From: Alphaproteobacteria bacterium
Lineage (GTDB): Bacteria; Pseudomonadota; Alphaproteobacteria; Paracaedibacterales; CAIULA01
Direction of reading: 5' to 3'
NCBI GenBank assembly: GCA_026400645.1
Contig: JAPLOP010000013.1
Coordinates: forward strand, 1 to 35,937
DNA: 35,937 nt
The position numbers were made by a program, and so were the translations under genes. Positions within the stretch are counted from its first letter, which is position 1. Each line of letters begins with the position of its first letter. Positions 16,818-25,753 of this stretch are shown piece by piece. The notes under the pieces were generated by a model. The model made no database searches. It was given only the letters and a program-made list of their open reading frames with translations, and was not told where the DNA came from.

Positions 16818-17606
16818 TTAAACAAAAAATAAAATAACACCTAAAATAATGCGATATACAGCAAAAACAGAAAATCCATGGCGGCCCAGATACCAAAGAA
16901 CCGTTCGAATACTAACAAGACCAAACAGGCTTGTCAGTGTAATTGCTTGCACCAGGATGGTGAAATCGACTGCTATATTTTGCTGCAGCGCATCATAACC
17001 TGTCAGGACAACCGCGCCCAAAACCGTTGGAATCGACAGTAAAAACGCAAATCGCATAGCCTCGACACGCCCCGACCCCAGTAATCGTCCAGCGGTGACG
17101 CAAATTCCCGATCGACTGACAGCAGGCAAGAATGCCAAGACCTGTGCCAGGCCAATTCCAATCGCCTGGGTTCCCGTTATGGTTCCCGGTATAACTTTTC
17201 CATATTTATCGGCGCAATACAGCAAAATGCCAAACAAAATGCTGAACGCCCCCATCAACTTAACTGATTCGAAATGAATCCCTGATTTCTTGATACCATA
17301 GCCCACTGCCATCGCAGGCACTGTTGCCATGACTATGTAAAATGCTTTTAAGAATGATGAATCTTTCAGGGCATGACAGGGATAGATAACGGCCCTGAAG
17401 CAAGCCATGGTCATGGCAATTAGATCTTTCCAGAAATAAGCAACCACCGCGATCAAAGTCCCCAGGTGCAAGGCAACCTCCCATTCCAAACTTGTTGGGG
17501 GTTGTTTGAAGACAACAGATAATAAATACAGGTGGGTGCTGGAACTTATGGGTAGGAATTCACCAATACCTTGAACAATACATAACGCAATAATAAATCC
17601 GCTCAT
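16818..17606 (-). CDS. uppP: Undecaprenyl-diphosphatase (BacA/UppP)
   Basis: The 262-aa polytopic membrane protein has the two active-site motifs of the UppP family: GIGEFLPISSSTHLYL near the N-terminus and PAVSRSGICVTAGRLLG near residue 160. It removes a phosphate from undecaprenyl diphosphate, recycling the lipid carrier for peptidoglycan and LPS; high expression gives bacitracin resistance in other bacteria. It begins 1 bp after the thiolase stop codon, so the two genes are surely co-transcribed, although their functions are unrelated. Confidence 0.95.
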   Translation of the reverse strand: MSGFIIALCIVQGIGEFLPISSSTHLYLLSVVFKQPPTSLEWEVALHLGTLIAVVAYFWKDLIAMTMACFRAVIYPCHALKDSSFLKAFYIVMATVPAMAVGYGIKKSGIHFESVKLMGAFSILFGILLYCADKYGKVIPGTITGTQAIGIGLAQVLAFLPAVSRSGICVTAGRLLGSGRVEAMRFAFLLSIPTVLGAVVLTGYDALQQNIAVDFTILVQAITLTSLFGLVSIRTVLWYLGRHGFSVFAVYRIILGVILFFV

Positions 17607-17607
17607 A

Positions 17608-18789
17608 CTATATCACCTCTATTGCAATGGCTGTGGCCTCTCCGCCGCCAATACAGACGGCTGCTACACCGCGCTTTAAACCTTTTGTGCGCAACGCATG
17701 AATCAACGTCACAATGACACGGGCCCCACTAGCCCCCAAAGGATGCCCCAATGAACACGCGCCACCGTGGATATTGACCTTGTCGCGTGGGATGGAAAGT
17801 TCCTGCATGGCCACAAGCGGGACAATGGCGAAAGCCTCGTTAATCTCAAACAAATCAACATCTGATAGGGCCCAACCAACCCGGTGACAAACTTTTTGTA
17901 TGGCCCCAACCGGCGCTGTCGTAAACCATTTTGGTTCGTTTGAATTGGATGCATATCCAACGATTCTGGCCAGCGGAGTTTGACCCAACGATAGCGCCCG
18001 TTCATGCGACATCAAACAAAGGGCCGCCGCCCCATCGGCGATGGAGGATGCAGTCCCCGCAGTTACCGTTCCACCTGCGCTAAAAGCAGGCCTTAGGGCT
18101 GGGAATTTTTCTGGCTTCACCTTGGCGGAAGGCTCATCCACCGTCAGCGTTGTCGTATTTCCTTTTGAATCGACAACAGAAACAGGGATAATTTCGTCAC
18201 CAAAGGATCCATTTTTCTGGGCGCCAATAACCCTTTCCCATGTTTCGGCGGCGAATTTTTCTTGGGCTTCTCGGCTTATTGAATATCGTTCTGCAGTGGC
18301 GTCTGCAAACAATCCCATGTGAACGGATGATCCATCCGGGTTTTTAGTGTACGTATCCTCCAGCCCATCGCGAATCATGTGATCGATGATTTGCCCATGA
18401 CCCATTCGATACCCTGTTCGGGCTTTTTCCAATAAATACGGTGCATTTGTCATGCTTTCCATGCCGCCAGCAATAACCACGCTATCACGCAGCTGTACAT
18501 CATCGGCTGCCATCATGATGGCCCGCATTCCAGATGCGCAAACTTTATTGATTGTCGTTGCCGGAACCGTATCAGGCAGACCACTGTGGATGGTCGCTTG
18601 ACGCGCGGGGTTTTGCCCTTGTCCTGCTGGCAAAACACACCCCATGAAAACTTCATCAACCGGGCAATTCGGTATGACCCCCCGGATGGCAAGCGCACCC
18701 AGTTCAAACCCCTTGAGGGACGACAGCATCCCCTGAAAACTGCCGATCGGGGTTCGTTTCGCGTCTGTAATGATAACCTCTTTTTTCAT
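17608..18789 (-). CDS. Acetyl-CoA C-acetyltransferase (thiolase)
   Basis: The 393-aa thiolase has all three catalytic regions: the nucleophilic Cys in NKVCASGMRA (residue 84), the His in GGACSLGHPLGASGAR and the second Cys in CIGGGEATAIAIE. The length and the N-terminus VIITDAKRTPIGSFQGMLS fit the biosynthetic, degradative-independent PhaA/AtoB group, which condenses two acetyl-CoA to acetoacetyl-CoA. No partner (phaB, HMG-CoA or beta-oxidation genes) is nearby, so the pathway cannot be named. It is the first gene of a two-gene unit with uppP. Confidence 0.93.
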   Translation of the reverse strand: MKKEVIITDAKRTPIGSFQGMLSSLKGFELGALAIRGVIPNCPVDEVFMGCVLPAGQGQNPARQATIHSGLPDTVPATTINKVCASGMRAIMMAADDVQLRDSVVIAGGMESMTNAPYLLEKARTGYRMGHGQIIDHMIRDGLEDTYTKNPDGSSVHMGLFADATAERYSISREAQEKFAAETWERVIGAQKNGSFGDEIIPVSVVDSKGNTTTLTVDEPSAKVKPEKFPALRPAFSAGGTVTAGTASSIADGAAALCLMSHERALSLGQTPLARIVGYASNSNEPKWFTTAPVGAIQKVCHRVGWALSDVDLFEINEAFAIVPLVAMQELSIPRDKVNIHGGACSLGHPLGASGARVIVTLIHALRTKGLKRGVAAVCIGGGEATAIAIEVI

Positions 18790-18828
18790 TAAAATTCCCT
18801 CGGATTGGATAATTGAACCTTGATTCGA

Positions 18829-21198
18829 TTACTCTAATAATCGTCGAATCCAGCTTTTGCCCTTTTTGGGTGTACCTGCGGGACGAATCTGTTCTGCGGC
18901 TGGCTGCAGCGGTCTTTCCTGGATGGGCGTCCTTTGAACGCTTTCTTGGTGACCGCTATCATGTTGTTGGCCTTGACGCTGCTGCTCACCACCGGCGTTG
19001 ATTTCTCCGGGTTTGGATTGCCGTCTCCGGTGACGATAGCGGCGATCATAACGTCTGCCATTCCTGGGGTCTGCTGGTTTATCGCTTTCTGAGCCACCCT
19101 CAGAAACTTGGTCTGACTGCTCGGGCGGCGTTGCAGCATCCACCAAAACAAACCCTTCATCCCTTGCGGCCTCTTGTGTGACAGGGGCGACCGATGCATC
19201 GAGCGGCGGCCGATTGGGATTGCGATTCCGTCTGCGTGGGTGCCGTTTTGGTTTCACGAGAACGACCGCTTCATCACCTATGGGGGCGATCTCCTCCGCT
19301 AGTTCTGGCAATTTTTCAGGAACCTCCACAACCCTTCTGGTGTCAATCCTGGGGCCCAATACCTTAACGGGTTCTATGGCCTCAGCCTGATCTGTCAAAA
19401 CATCAATCCTAAAATCCGGAGCCGTAATAGACGCATCCCGTGCAATCTGTATGCTGACATTAAATTGTGATTCAATGGAAATCAGGGTCTGTCGTTTTTG
19501 ATTCAAAAGGTACAAATCAATCCCGCTTGGGACGGTTACCAACAATTCACGGGCGCGTCCCTGGATCACGTTGCTTTCTATGGTCCGTAACACATGCATA
19601 GCCATCGATTCAGTGGACCGCATCAACCCGGTTCCATGGCAGTGGGAACAGGGGGTTGTGTTGGTTTCGATAAGACTAGGGCGAAGGCGTTGCCGCGATA
19701 ATTCAAACAAACCGAATTGGCTAATTTTCCCCAACTGAACGCGGGCCCGATCAAATCGCATGGCATCGCGTATACGTTTTTCAACCTGCTGGATGTACCC
19801 CTGATCATTCATGTCAATAAAATCGACAACGATCAACCCACCCAAATCACGCAGGCGCAATTGACGCGCAACTTCGTCGGCGGCCTCTAGGTTGGTTTTA
19901 AGGGCGGTTTCCTCGATATGTCTTTCTTTGGTTGATCGCCCGGAATTCACGTCGATGGCAACCAATGCCTCTGTCTGGCTAATGACAATCGATCCACCCG
20001 ATGGCAACCGCGCGGACGGACACATCATTTCTTCGATTTGTTCTTCGATCTTAAAACGATGAAAAAGGGGAATATTTGGATCATTATAAAACTGAACTTT
20101 CCGCGTGTGGCTGGGGATCAGGTTCTTCATGAACGCCTTTGCATCCTTGTAAGCTTCCTCACCCTCAACCAGGATTTCTTGAATATCCTTTGAATAAATA
20201 TCCCTGATGGATCGCTTGACCAAATCCCCCTCGGCATAGACTAAATACGGCGCTATGGATTCCAGGGTTAGGTTCCGAATATCGCTCCATAACCGTAACA
20301 GATATTCATAATCACGTTTGATTTCTAATTTATTGCGTTCTTGGCCTGCCGTTCGAACAATCAGGGCTATGCCTTCGGGAACATCCAGCTCCTTGACAAC
20401 ATCGCGCAACCGACGACGATCTTCGCCATCATGAATTTTACGGGATACACCACCGGAACGATGCCCAGCATTTGGCATTAAAACACAATACCGACCGGGA
20501 AGGCTAAGGTATGTCGTAAGCGATGCACCCTTGGATCCGCGTTCTTCCTTGACAACCTGGACCAAAATAATCTGGCGGCGTTTGATCACTTCTTGGATTT
20601 TATAGCGATACGGACGGGGTGCCCTGGCGGGGCGATCCTCGGCAGCAGGACGGTCCTCGCCCGAATAATCGTCATCGGCGTGGGAATGATCATCCGATGG
20701 CAGATCATCCATCTTTTCCGAAAAAGAATCATGCTCGACTGTTAATGGGGCTGCATCAACAAAATCCTCCCCCTCCTCCATGTCTGTTGAGGATTCAAAA
20801 TTCAACAAAGCATCAGTTGTGATATCCCCAGTGATATTCCCAATTATCTCATGATGAAAGGTTTCCTCCCCTTCTTTTTCTGCAAAAGTGGGGGTGTCTG
20901 ATACAGGGGTGGCATCCAAGGGCTGCGCCTCAGCACCAGAACGATCAGAAACGGGAATGCGGTAATAATCAGGGTGGATTTCACCAAACGGCAAGAATCC
21001 ATGTCGGTTTCCGCCAAAATCAACGAACGCAGCCTGCAGGGATGGTTCTATCCGAATGATTTTTGCAAGGTAGATATTTCCTTTAATCTGTTTTTTAGAT
21101 GAACTTTCGGAATCATATTCATCCAATATCGTTCCATTAACCACCGCCACGCGAATTTCTTCGGGGTGACTAGCATCAATAAGTAATTTTTTAGCCAT
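18829..21198 (-). CDS. rne: Ribonuclease E/G family endoribonuclease
   Basis: The 789-aa product begins MAKKLLIDASHPEEIRVAV. The S1 domain (about 35-230) is split after HGFLPFGEIHPDYY by an acidic insertion of about 110 residues (SSTDMEEGEDFVDAA; SDDHSHADDDYSGED), as known for alphaproteobacterial RNase E. The catalytic core has GLIVVDFIDMNDQGY and the zinc-link CSHCHGTG. The C-terminal 150 residues are Arg/Pro/Gln-rich (RRYDRRYRHRRRQSK), resembling an RNA-binding degradosome scaffold. The start at 21198 is set by homology; the frame extends upstream to 21267 without homology. A GGAG lies about 11 nt upstream. Confidence 0.94.
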   Translation of the reverse strand: MAKKLLIDASHPEEIRVAVVNGTILDEYDSESSSKKQIKGNIYLAKIIRIEPSLQAAFVDFGGNRHGFLPFGEIHPDYYRIPVSDRSGAEAQPLDATPVSDTPTFAEKEGEETFHHEIIGNITGDITTDALLNFESSTDMEEGEDFVDAAPLTVEHDSFSEKMDDLPSDDHSHADDDYSGEDRPAAEDRPARAPRPYRYKIQEVIKRRQIILVQVVKEERGSKGASLTTYLSLPGRYCVLMPNAGHRSGGVSRKIHDGEDRRRLRDVVKELDVPEGIALIVRTAGQERNKLEIKRDYEYLLRLWSDIRNLTLESIAPYLVYAEGDLVKRSIRDIYSKDIQEILVEGEEAYKDAKAFMKNLIPSHTRKVQFYNDPNIPLFHRFKIEEQIEEMMCPSARLPSGGSIVISQTEALVAIDVNSGRSTKERHIEETALKTNLEAADEVARQLRLRDLGGLIVVDFIDMNDQGYIQQVEKRIRDAMRFDRARVQLGKISQFGLFELSRQRLRPSLIETNTTPCSHCHGTGLMRSTESMAMHVLRTIESNVIQGRARELLVTVPSGIDLYLLNQKRQTLISIESQFNVSIQIARDASITAPDFRIDVLTDQAEAIEPVKVLGPRIDTRRVVEVPEKLPELAEEIAPIGDEAVVLVKPKRHPRRRNRNPNRPPLDASVAPVTQEAARDEGFVLVDAATPPEQSDQVSEGGSESDKPADPRNGRRYDRRYRHRRRQSKPGEINAGGEQQRQGQQHDSGHQESVQRTPIQERPLQPAAEQIRPAGTPKKGKSWIRRLLE

Positions 21199-21323
21199 AT
21201 GGCAAATTTCTCCATTTTGGGAAATGCTATCGTGCTTTGGGCTTGAAAACGTTGATGTACAGCCCAAATAATAACATTATTAAATTTATTTAAGGTTTTT
21301 TTAGTTTTAGTCATTTTTGTGAA

Positions 21324-21352
21324 ATTATAGTGTTTGTTTCCAATGCAATGAA
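21324..21352 (-). promoter_or_regulatory. Candidate rne promoter
   Basis: On the - strand a perfect TATAAT (21329-21324) lies 17 bp from TTCATT (21352-21347). It would give a 5' leader of roughly 115-120 nt before the rne ATG. E. coli rne also has a long leader used in autoregulation. The -35 is weak, so this is a moderate call. Confidence 0.4.
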
Positions 21353-21417
21353 TCACAAAATGACGAATCAGATTAGTCAATAGTATATTAAATACATGGC
21401 TATACATATGGAATGCC

Positions 21418-21433
21418 TTTTTTTTTTTTTTTT
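21418..21433. repeat. Homopolymer tract, T16
   Basis: Sixteen consecutive T residues on the + strand, far longer than any other single-base run in the window. It lies between the putative rne promoter and the divergent exported-protein gene. Such tracts readily change length during replication. Confidence 0.9.
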
Positions 21434-21603
21434 GGAGAATGGGGCTTTTTTGATTATCGACTATGTCCACGAGTATCAGCCATTAATAAAAACTAAATCT
21501 GTTGAATTTAAACACAAATCACCACAAACAGCCAAGTGAAAAAGACGCGCTGCCTGTTCTTTCTGTTTTGTGCGCAGTGTATTTCATTTTTCTTATTGAT
21601 TTG

Positions 21604-21635
21604 TTGGTGCTACCCCTTTAAAGTTCGTGCACCAA
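21604..21635. repeat. Inverted repeat upstream of the 21688 gene
   Basis: TTGGTGC and GCACCAA are separated by 18 bp, 53 bp before the ATG. It could be an operator or a leader hairpin; no regulator is known. Confidence 0.35.
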
Positions 21636-21687
21636 TCACCATATGTTTTGCATAGACAAAATTTAATTCAGTACACGGGGCATTATA

Positions 21688-22820
21688 ATGAATCAGTCCA
21701 GCAAAACACGTTTCCCAAAAACGCCATTTTTACCGTCCTTTTTGAAAAAAACATCCAAATTCGCCCTTGGGGTGGCGCTTTGGTCAACGGCATGTTCGGT
21801 GGCGCACTCTGCCGGTCGCGATCTTGAACAGATTGAATTGGCAAACCGGTTTGATGCGGCAGCGAACGCCGTTGTTGTGGCAATTCCGGCGGCCACCCCC
21901 CCTGACCACGGTTGATGATGCGTTGAGAAATCCAAAGATTGGCAAGGCCGCCCGTGAATTGATTCGCCTGGGGGCATTGGATCCGTTGGATGCCCTGCGC
22001 CCGATGGAGGTTTTGGGGGGATTGGCTCTGTTAGGTGCCGTTAATCATGCCTATTCTGGGGCACATCGCATATATAATGAATTTTCCAAAACACCCGATC
22101 AGTTTTATGGGGTGGTTCAAACGGCGCACCCAACATTGGTTAAGCTGGGTTATTTAACCCTGTGCGCCACGGCGGCAGCCTTGCCCGCGATAACCGCCTA
22201 TATGATGGCCTATATAAATAGCTTGCCTGGTGGGCAAATTTTCAATTCTGATTTTTGTACGTGGATTTCCAATAATGACCCCAGCTGTATTGTGTCGGGT
22301 GGGGATAATTCAACACTTCCAGCATCCATTTTGAACGATACACTATCATCCGTGGGGTCAGCAATTTTGGATGTCGCGTTGGTAACCCTGAATGGTACAG
22401 ACACCGGCACAAACAGCACGGGAATTGATACCAGCACCTATCTCGGTATCACAGGATACAATGTCGGTGGCATGGTCCGGGCGGGATTTTATGGCGTTGC
22501 GGAAATGGGAAAATATCTGCCCGGTATTATGGCAACGGGCATGGGGGTCTATCGTGGATTAAAAAAAAGGGGCAGGCTGGATTCAAAGCTACCGCGGCGC
22601 TGAATCATCTGTTATCGACGCTGACCAACGAATTGTTGATGGACAACGTCTGACGGAGGCTCATGGGAAAGCATCCCCCGAAACACTAAACACCCTATCG
22701 ATGCTGGATGGATTTGCGCCCGATGATCAGGATGCGGACCCAATAACTCCATCGTGCTTTACGAGGATGAGTAATTATCTGCCCGCATCGATCGCAGGAT
22801 GGATCATCCGGGGGAACTAG
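21688..22820 (+). pseudogene. Exported/membrane protein of unknown function, two homopolymer frameshifts
   Basis: Three consecutive frames, each shifted by one base, join into one plausible protein of about 376 aa. The first (from ATG 21688) has a signal-like start ending WSTACSVAHSAGRDLEQI. It breaks at the C7 run (21896-21902), and the next frame continues TTVDDALRNPKIGKAARELI with hydrophobic segments such as VLGGLALLGAVNHAY. The second break is at the A8 run (22561-22568), after which AGWIQSYRGAESSVIDADQR runs to TAG at 22818. Removing one base from each run restores a single frame. I recognise no family. It may be a true pseudogene, phase-variable, or affected by sequencing error. Confidence 0.6.
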
Positions 22821-22872
22821 TTGAGGAGTCCGCGGGAAAGGAGGGGAAATCCCCTCCCCCCAATGCCGTTAT

Positions 22873-23107
22873 TTATCGCTTAACGGGCGTGCGGGCAAAA
22901 ACCTCAGCACCCTTTGCATCATCGTCTTCAACAACAGCTTCCTTTACTGGCGCATGCATACCTGGCTTGAACTCCGTCGCCTCAGCTTTCTTCTCCGTCT
23001 TGTCTTTTGCCGCATCATCAGCATGCACAGAAGAAGCACGCGCCCCCCACGGCTAAACCAGCCAAAACCAACGCGGATAACAATAATTTGCTTGTATCTA
23101 GTTTCAT
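22873..23107 (-). pseudogene. Small exported protein with a homopolymer frameshift
   Basis: ATG 23107 with AAGGA upstream starts MKLDTSKLLLSALVLAGLAV, a signal peptide that runs into a stop after about 29 codons. Dropping one base of the G6 run (C6 at 23043-23048 on the + strand) gives a continuous 77-aa protein with a good cleavage site (RASSVHA-DD). Its mature chain is Lys/Glu/Asp-rich (DDAAKDKTEKKAEATEFKPG), ending at the stop at 22873-22875. A good ribosome site and signal peptide argue that it was a real gene until recently, or that the run length varies. No family is recognised. Confidence 0.6.
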
Positions 23108-23471
23108 ATCAATATTCCTTATATAATACGTTAAAATGACCGTTAACGGCTTTACAAAATCAATTTATAATTAATCCTATTGTTTATAATACAGTTCATA
23201 TATTAAGAACCCCTTAACAGAATCATTTTTTTGTGGAGTTTGGTGAGAAAAAATCCCCCCGTGCTTTGCACGACCCCCTTTGTCAAAGGGGGTGATGGAG
23301 GCTGCCACACTGATCCTCTTTGTCAAGGAGAATTAAGGTGAATTTTTCAATTCCCTGTACTTTTTCCACTGTCAGTGGAATTATGTTGGATTTTTCCACA
23401 ACCCCCACCCACTTTTACACCACCCACTTTTTCAGTATCTAACTGCTCCACACCTGGGCTATAGTGTCGCC
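23108..23471. other. Intergenic region with short palindromes
   Basis: This is a 364-bp AT-rich gap between two divergent genes. It holds the paired hairpins at 23260-23292 and, about 30 bp on, a looser echo (CCTCTTTGTCAAGGAG). Near the comF start the sequence CTATAGTG resembles a -10 box, but no good -35 partner was found. Confidence 0.45.
23260..23292. repeat. Twin small palindromes
   Basis: CGTGC-TTT-GCACG (23260-23272) is followed by CCCCCTTTGTCAAAGGGGG (23274-23292), two adjacent near-perfect hairpins. This arrangement resembles a widespread bacterial small dispersed repeat. Only one full copy is seen in this window. Confidence 0.6.
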
Positions 23472-24218
23472 ATGATGAAAATGAATCCATTTCCACTGCT
23501 GATAAACTGGTTGATACCGTCAAACTGTCCGGGATGCCGCGCGTCGTCATGCCACCCGCATGAACTGTGCGCCGATTGCTGGAAAGGGGTTGATTTAATC
23601 ACCGACCCATGTTGTCATTTGTGCGGCTATCCGTTTGATGCCAGCGCTCCCGAAACAACAATGGCCACACCGCTTTGTGACCGGTGCTATGACCGGCGCC
23701 CTCATTATGACCAGGTACGATCCGCCGCCCAATATGGGGGGGCCATTAAGCGGATGATCCTTCAGTTCAAACATGTGGATGCAACGGAATTGGCGCCTTT
23801 TTTTGCGAGGCTTTTGTATGGCGCGGGCGTGGATTTATTTCCATCGGCCGATTATTTGGTCCCGGTCCCCCTGCATTGGACACGATTAATGGGGCGGCTG
23901 TATAACCAAGCATCGACTTTGGCCCAGTGCCTATCAAACAGATATGACGAGGCTCCGCCGTTTGCATCCCTCATTCGTCGCATGAGAAAAACCCAAAGCC
24001 AGGGCCGAAAAAACCACCAAGAACGCCATGATAATATCAAGGGGGCGTTTTATGTGCCCAAAAAATATCATTCAATGCTTAAGGATAAAGTTGTGATTTT
24101 GGTGGACGATGTCATGACGTCCGGTGCAACGTTGGATGAATGCGCGCTGGTGCTGAAACAAGCCGGATGCAGGGAAGTCAGGGCCCTGACCATTGCGCGC
24201 GTGCCGCTTAAAAACTAA
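23472..24218 (+). CDS. comF: ComF family protein (phosphoribosyltransferase fold)
   Basis: The 248-aa product has an N-terminal double zinc-binding part with CPGCRASSC, CADCW, CCHLCG and CDRC. The phosphoribosyltransferase-like domain has the PRPP loop VVILVDDVMTSGATLDE. ComF proteins assist uptake of single-stranded DNA in natural transformation in several bacteria, but they are also present in species not known to be competent. LVPVPLHWTRLMGRLYNQA is the conserved middle motif. The last 4 bp overlap the end of the converging GST gene. Confidence 0.92.
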   Translation: MMKMNPFPLLINWLIPSNCPGCRASSCHPHELCADCWKGVDLITDPCCHLCGYPFDASAPETTMATPLCDRCYDRRPHYDQVRSAAQYGGAIKRMILQFKHVDATELAPFFARLLYGAGVDLFPSADYLVPVPLHWTRLMGRLYNQASTLAQCLSNRYDEAPPFASLIRRMRKTQSQGRKNHQERHDNIKGAFYVPKKYHSMLKDKVVILVDDVMTSGATLDECALVLKQAGCREVRALTIARVPLKN

Positions 24219-24892
24219 AAATCCAAATCGGCATAATGCGGTGATGGATTCAGGCCGGGGATGCGATCCTGCAGGAACGATCTAAAACTGGGGCGTGATT
24301 TTATACGGGCGTACCATTCGGTTGCCACGGGGTGCTTTTCCCATGGAACGTCACCAAAATAATCCACAACTGACAGATGGGCCGCGGCCGTAATATCCGC
24401 CACAGAAAAATCATCACCCGCCAACCAATTGCGACGGTCAACCAACCAGGAAATATAATCCAGATGATGATTGATTGCGTTTTTGGCACTCCGGATCAGC
24501 GCCGAATTGGGACCACTGTTGGATTCGCGCTTGATGTATCGATTGATCGCTTTTTCGAATACCAGGCACAGACTGACTTCTTGGGCGAATTTTCCATCAA
24601 ACCAGGCGATAAGCCGGCGAACCTCTGCACGTTCGACCAATCCGTCGCCCATCAGGGGGTGAACGGGATAGGCTTCCTCAAGGTATTCAGTAATCGCCAT
24701 GCTGTCTGCAATGACAGATCCGTTGAGATCAACCAACACAGGAACCTGCCCAGACGGATTGATTTTCAGAAATTCAGAACGTCGTTCCCAGAAACGCTCC
24801 ACCTCTGGCGAGAAATCAAGTTTTTTCTCTGCCATGATTTGGCGGATCTTGCGTGAAAAGGGACACAATGGATAATGATAGAGAGAGCGCAT
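24215..24892 (-). CDS. Glutathione S-transferase family protein
   Basis: The 225-aa product has an N-terminal thioredoxin-like domain with CPFSRKIR (the Cys could act in glutathione binding) and the glutathione-contact motifs GQVPVLVD and ADSMAITEYLEE. The C-terminal all-helical domain contains WLAGDDFSVADITAAAHLS, the N-capping box typical of GSTs. The substrate is unknown; detoxification or disulfide handling is usual for the family. The ATG at 24892 is the only good start. It overlaps the comF 3' end by 4 bp. Confidence 0.9.
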   Translation of the reverse strand: MRSLYHYPLCPFSRKIRQIMAEKKLDFSPEVERFWERRSEFLKINPSGQVPVLVDLNGSVIADSMAITEYLEEAYPVHPLMGDGLVERAEVRRLIAWFDGKFAQEVSLCLVFEKAINRYIKRESNSGPNSALIRSAKNAINHHLDYISWLVDRRNWLAGDDFSVADITAAAHLSVVDYFGDVPWEKHPVATEWYARIKSRPSFRSFLQDRIPGLNPSPHYADLDF

Positions 24893-24959
24893 AGGTTATT
24901 AATCTTTAATCTAAGTTCAACATGCGGTGGTTAAAATTGTTCAAAATTTCTGGGCTATT

Positions 24960-25035
24960 CTGGATGGCCACGTCGGGCTTCGCCCTCCTCGCCATGACGT
25001 CATGGCGAGTGAGCGGAGCGAACGTGGCCATCCAG
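24960..25035. repeat. Dispersed palindromic repeat family A, copy 3
   Basis: It runs from CTGGATGGCCACG to CGTGGCCATCCAG around the same CGCCATGACGTCATGGCG core. It is a nearly complete palindrome between the GST start and the end of the HIT gene, both on the - strand. Confidence 0.88.
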
Positions 25036-25098
25036 TCCAAAATTTCCAGCTGACCAAAATAGTTTATACTAATTATAACCAATCAAGGTTATTTTAAA

Positions 25099-25452
25099 TT
25101 ATCTTAATCTCCCCAATTTTTCCCCACCAAGGATATGAATATGAAAATGAGGGACTTCCTGCCCGCCATCGGGTCCACAATTACTGATCAAACGAAATCC
25201 ATTTTCTTGTAATCCCAATTCGGCGGCAACCGATGCAACACCTTTGTAAAAACCAATGATTTCATCGTTTGTTGCATTTTCTGTGAAATCAAGAAAGGAA
25301 CTGTAATTGCCCGTTGGAATGATTAAGGCATGGACAGTTGCTTTTGGGTGGACATCAAAAAACGCACAATAATACGAATCTTCACTGATTTTTTTACAGG
25401 GAATTTCACCCCTTAGGATCTTTGCAAAAATATTGTTTGGATCATGGTGCAT
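25099..25452 (-). CDS. HIT family protein (HINT-type nucleotide hydrolase)
   Basis: The 117-aa product has the histidine triad HFHIHILGG near the C-terminus and the N-terminal core NIFAKILRGEIPCKKI, then FFDVHPKATVHALIIP. HINT-type proteins cleave nucleoside phosphoramidates such as adenylated lysine. The gene starts inside the last codons of ihfA (11-bp overlap), so it is the last gene of the rpmF-plsX-fabH-ihfA unit. Confidence 0.93.
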   Translation of the reverse strand: MHHDPNNIFAKILRGEIPCKKISEDSYYCAFFDVHPKATVHALIIPTGNYSSFLDFTENATNDEIIGFYKGVASVAAELGLQENGFRLISNCGPDGGQEVPHFHIHILGGEKLGRLR

Positions 25453-25738
25453 TGGAATCCTCTGTAAATTTTAACGTTTTGGATGCCCTCAGGGTCACAA
25501 CGCGGCGCTTTTCGATCAAGGCGGGTTCCTTGGTGCGCGGATTTCGACCAGGTCGGGCGGCTTTATCATGAACAATAAATGTGCCAAACCTTGGGATTTT
25601 AACATCCTTTCCGCTTGCAAGGCAATCCGTGATCGTACTTAAAACGGCTTCTAAAAGCGCGGATGCTTCCTCTTTCTCGATGTCATTTTCCTGGCAAAGC
25701 ATAGAAATAACATCAAACCGAGCTATGCATTTTGGCAT
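25442..25738 (-). CDS. ihfA: Integration host factor alpha subunit
   Basis: The 98-aa HU/IHF-family DNA-bending protein has the DNA-arm motif RPGRNPRTKEPALI and the core VKIPRFGTF. Position after fabH is the standard alphaproteobacterial place of ihfA; HU would normally be elsewhere. IHF bends DNA at specific sites and is used in replication, recombination and promoter architecture. It starts 15 bp after the fabH stop, with GGAAGG upstream. Confidence 0.9.
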   Translation of the reverse strand: MPKCIARFDVISMLCQENDIEKEEASALLEAVLSTITDCLASGKDVKIPRFGTFIVHDKAARPGRNPRTKEPALIEKRRVVTLRASKTLKFTEDSNAP

Positions 25739-25753
25739 TTCCAGGCGCCCTTC

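Larger units (their letters stand above)
21199..21687. other. Intergenic region between rne and a broken exported-protein gene
   Basis: This is a 489-bp AT-rich divergent gap. It contains the likely rne leader (more than 100 nt), the T16 tract at 21418-21433, and an inverted repeat TTGGTGC (21604-21610) / GCACCAA (21629-21635) upstream of the 21688 gene. I see no gene or RNA that I can name. Confidence 0.5.

Noticed and set aside
22799-23056. 85-codon + strand frame
   Set aside because: It is antisense to the small exported-protein gene at 22873-23107, which has a ribosome site and a signal peptide.
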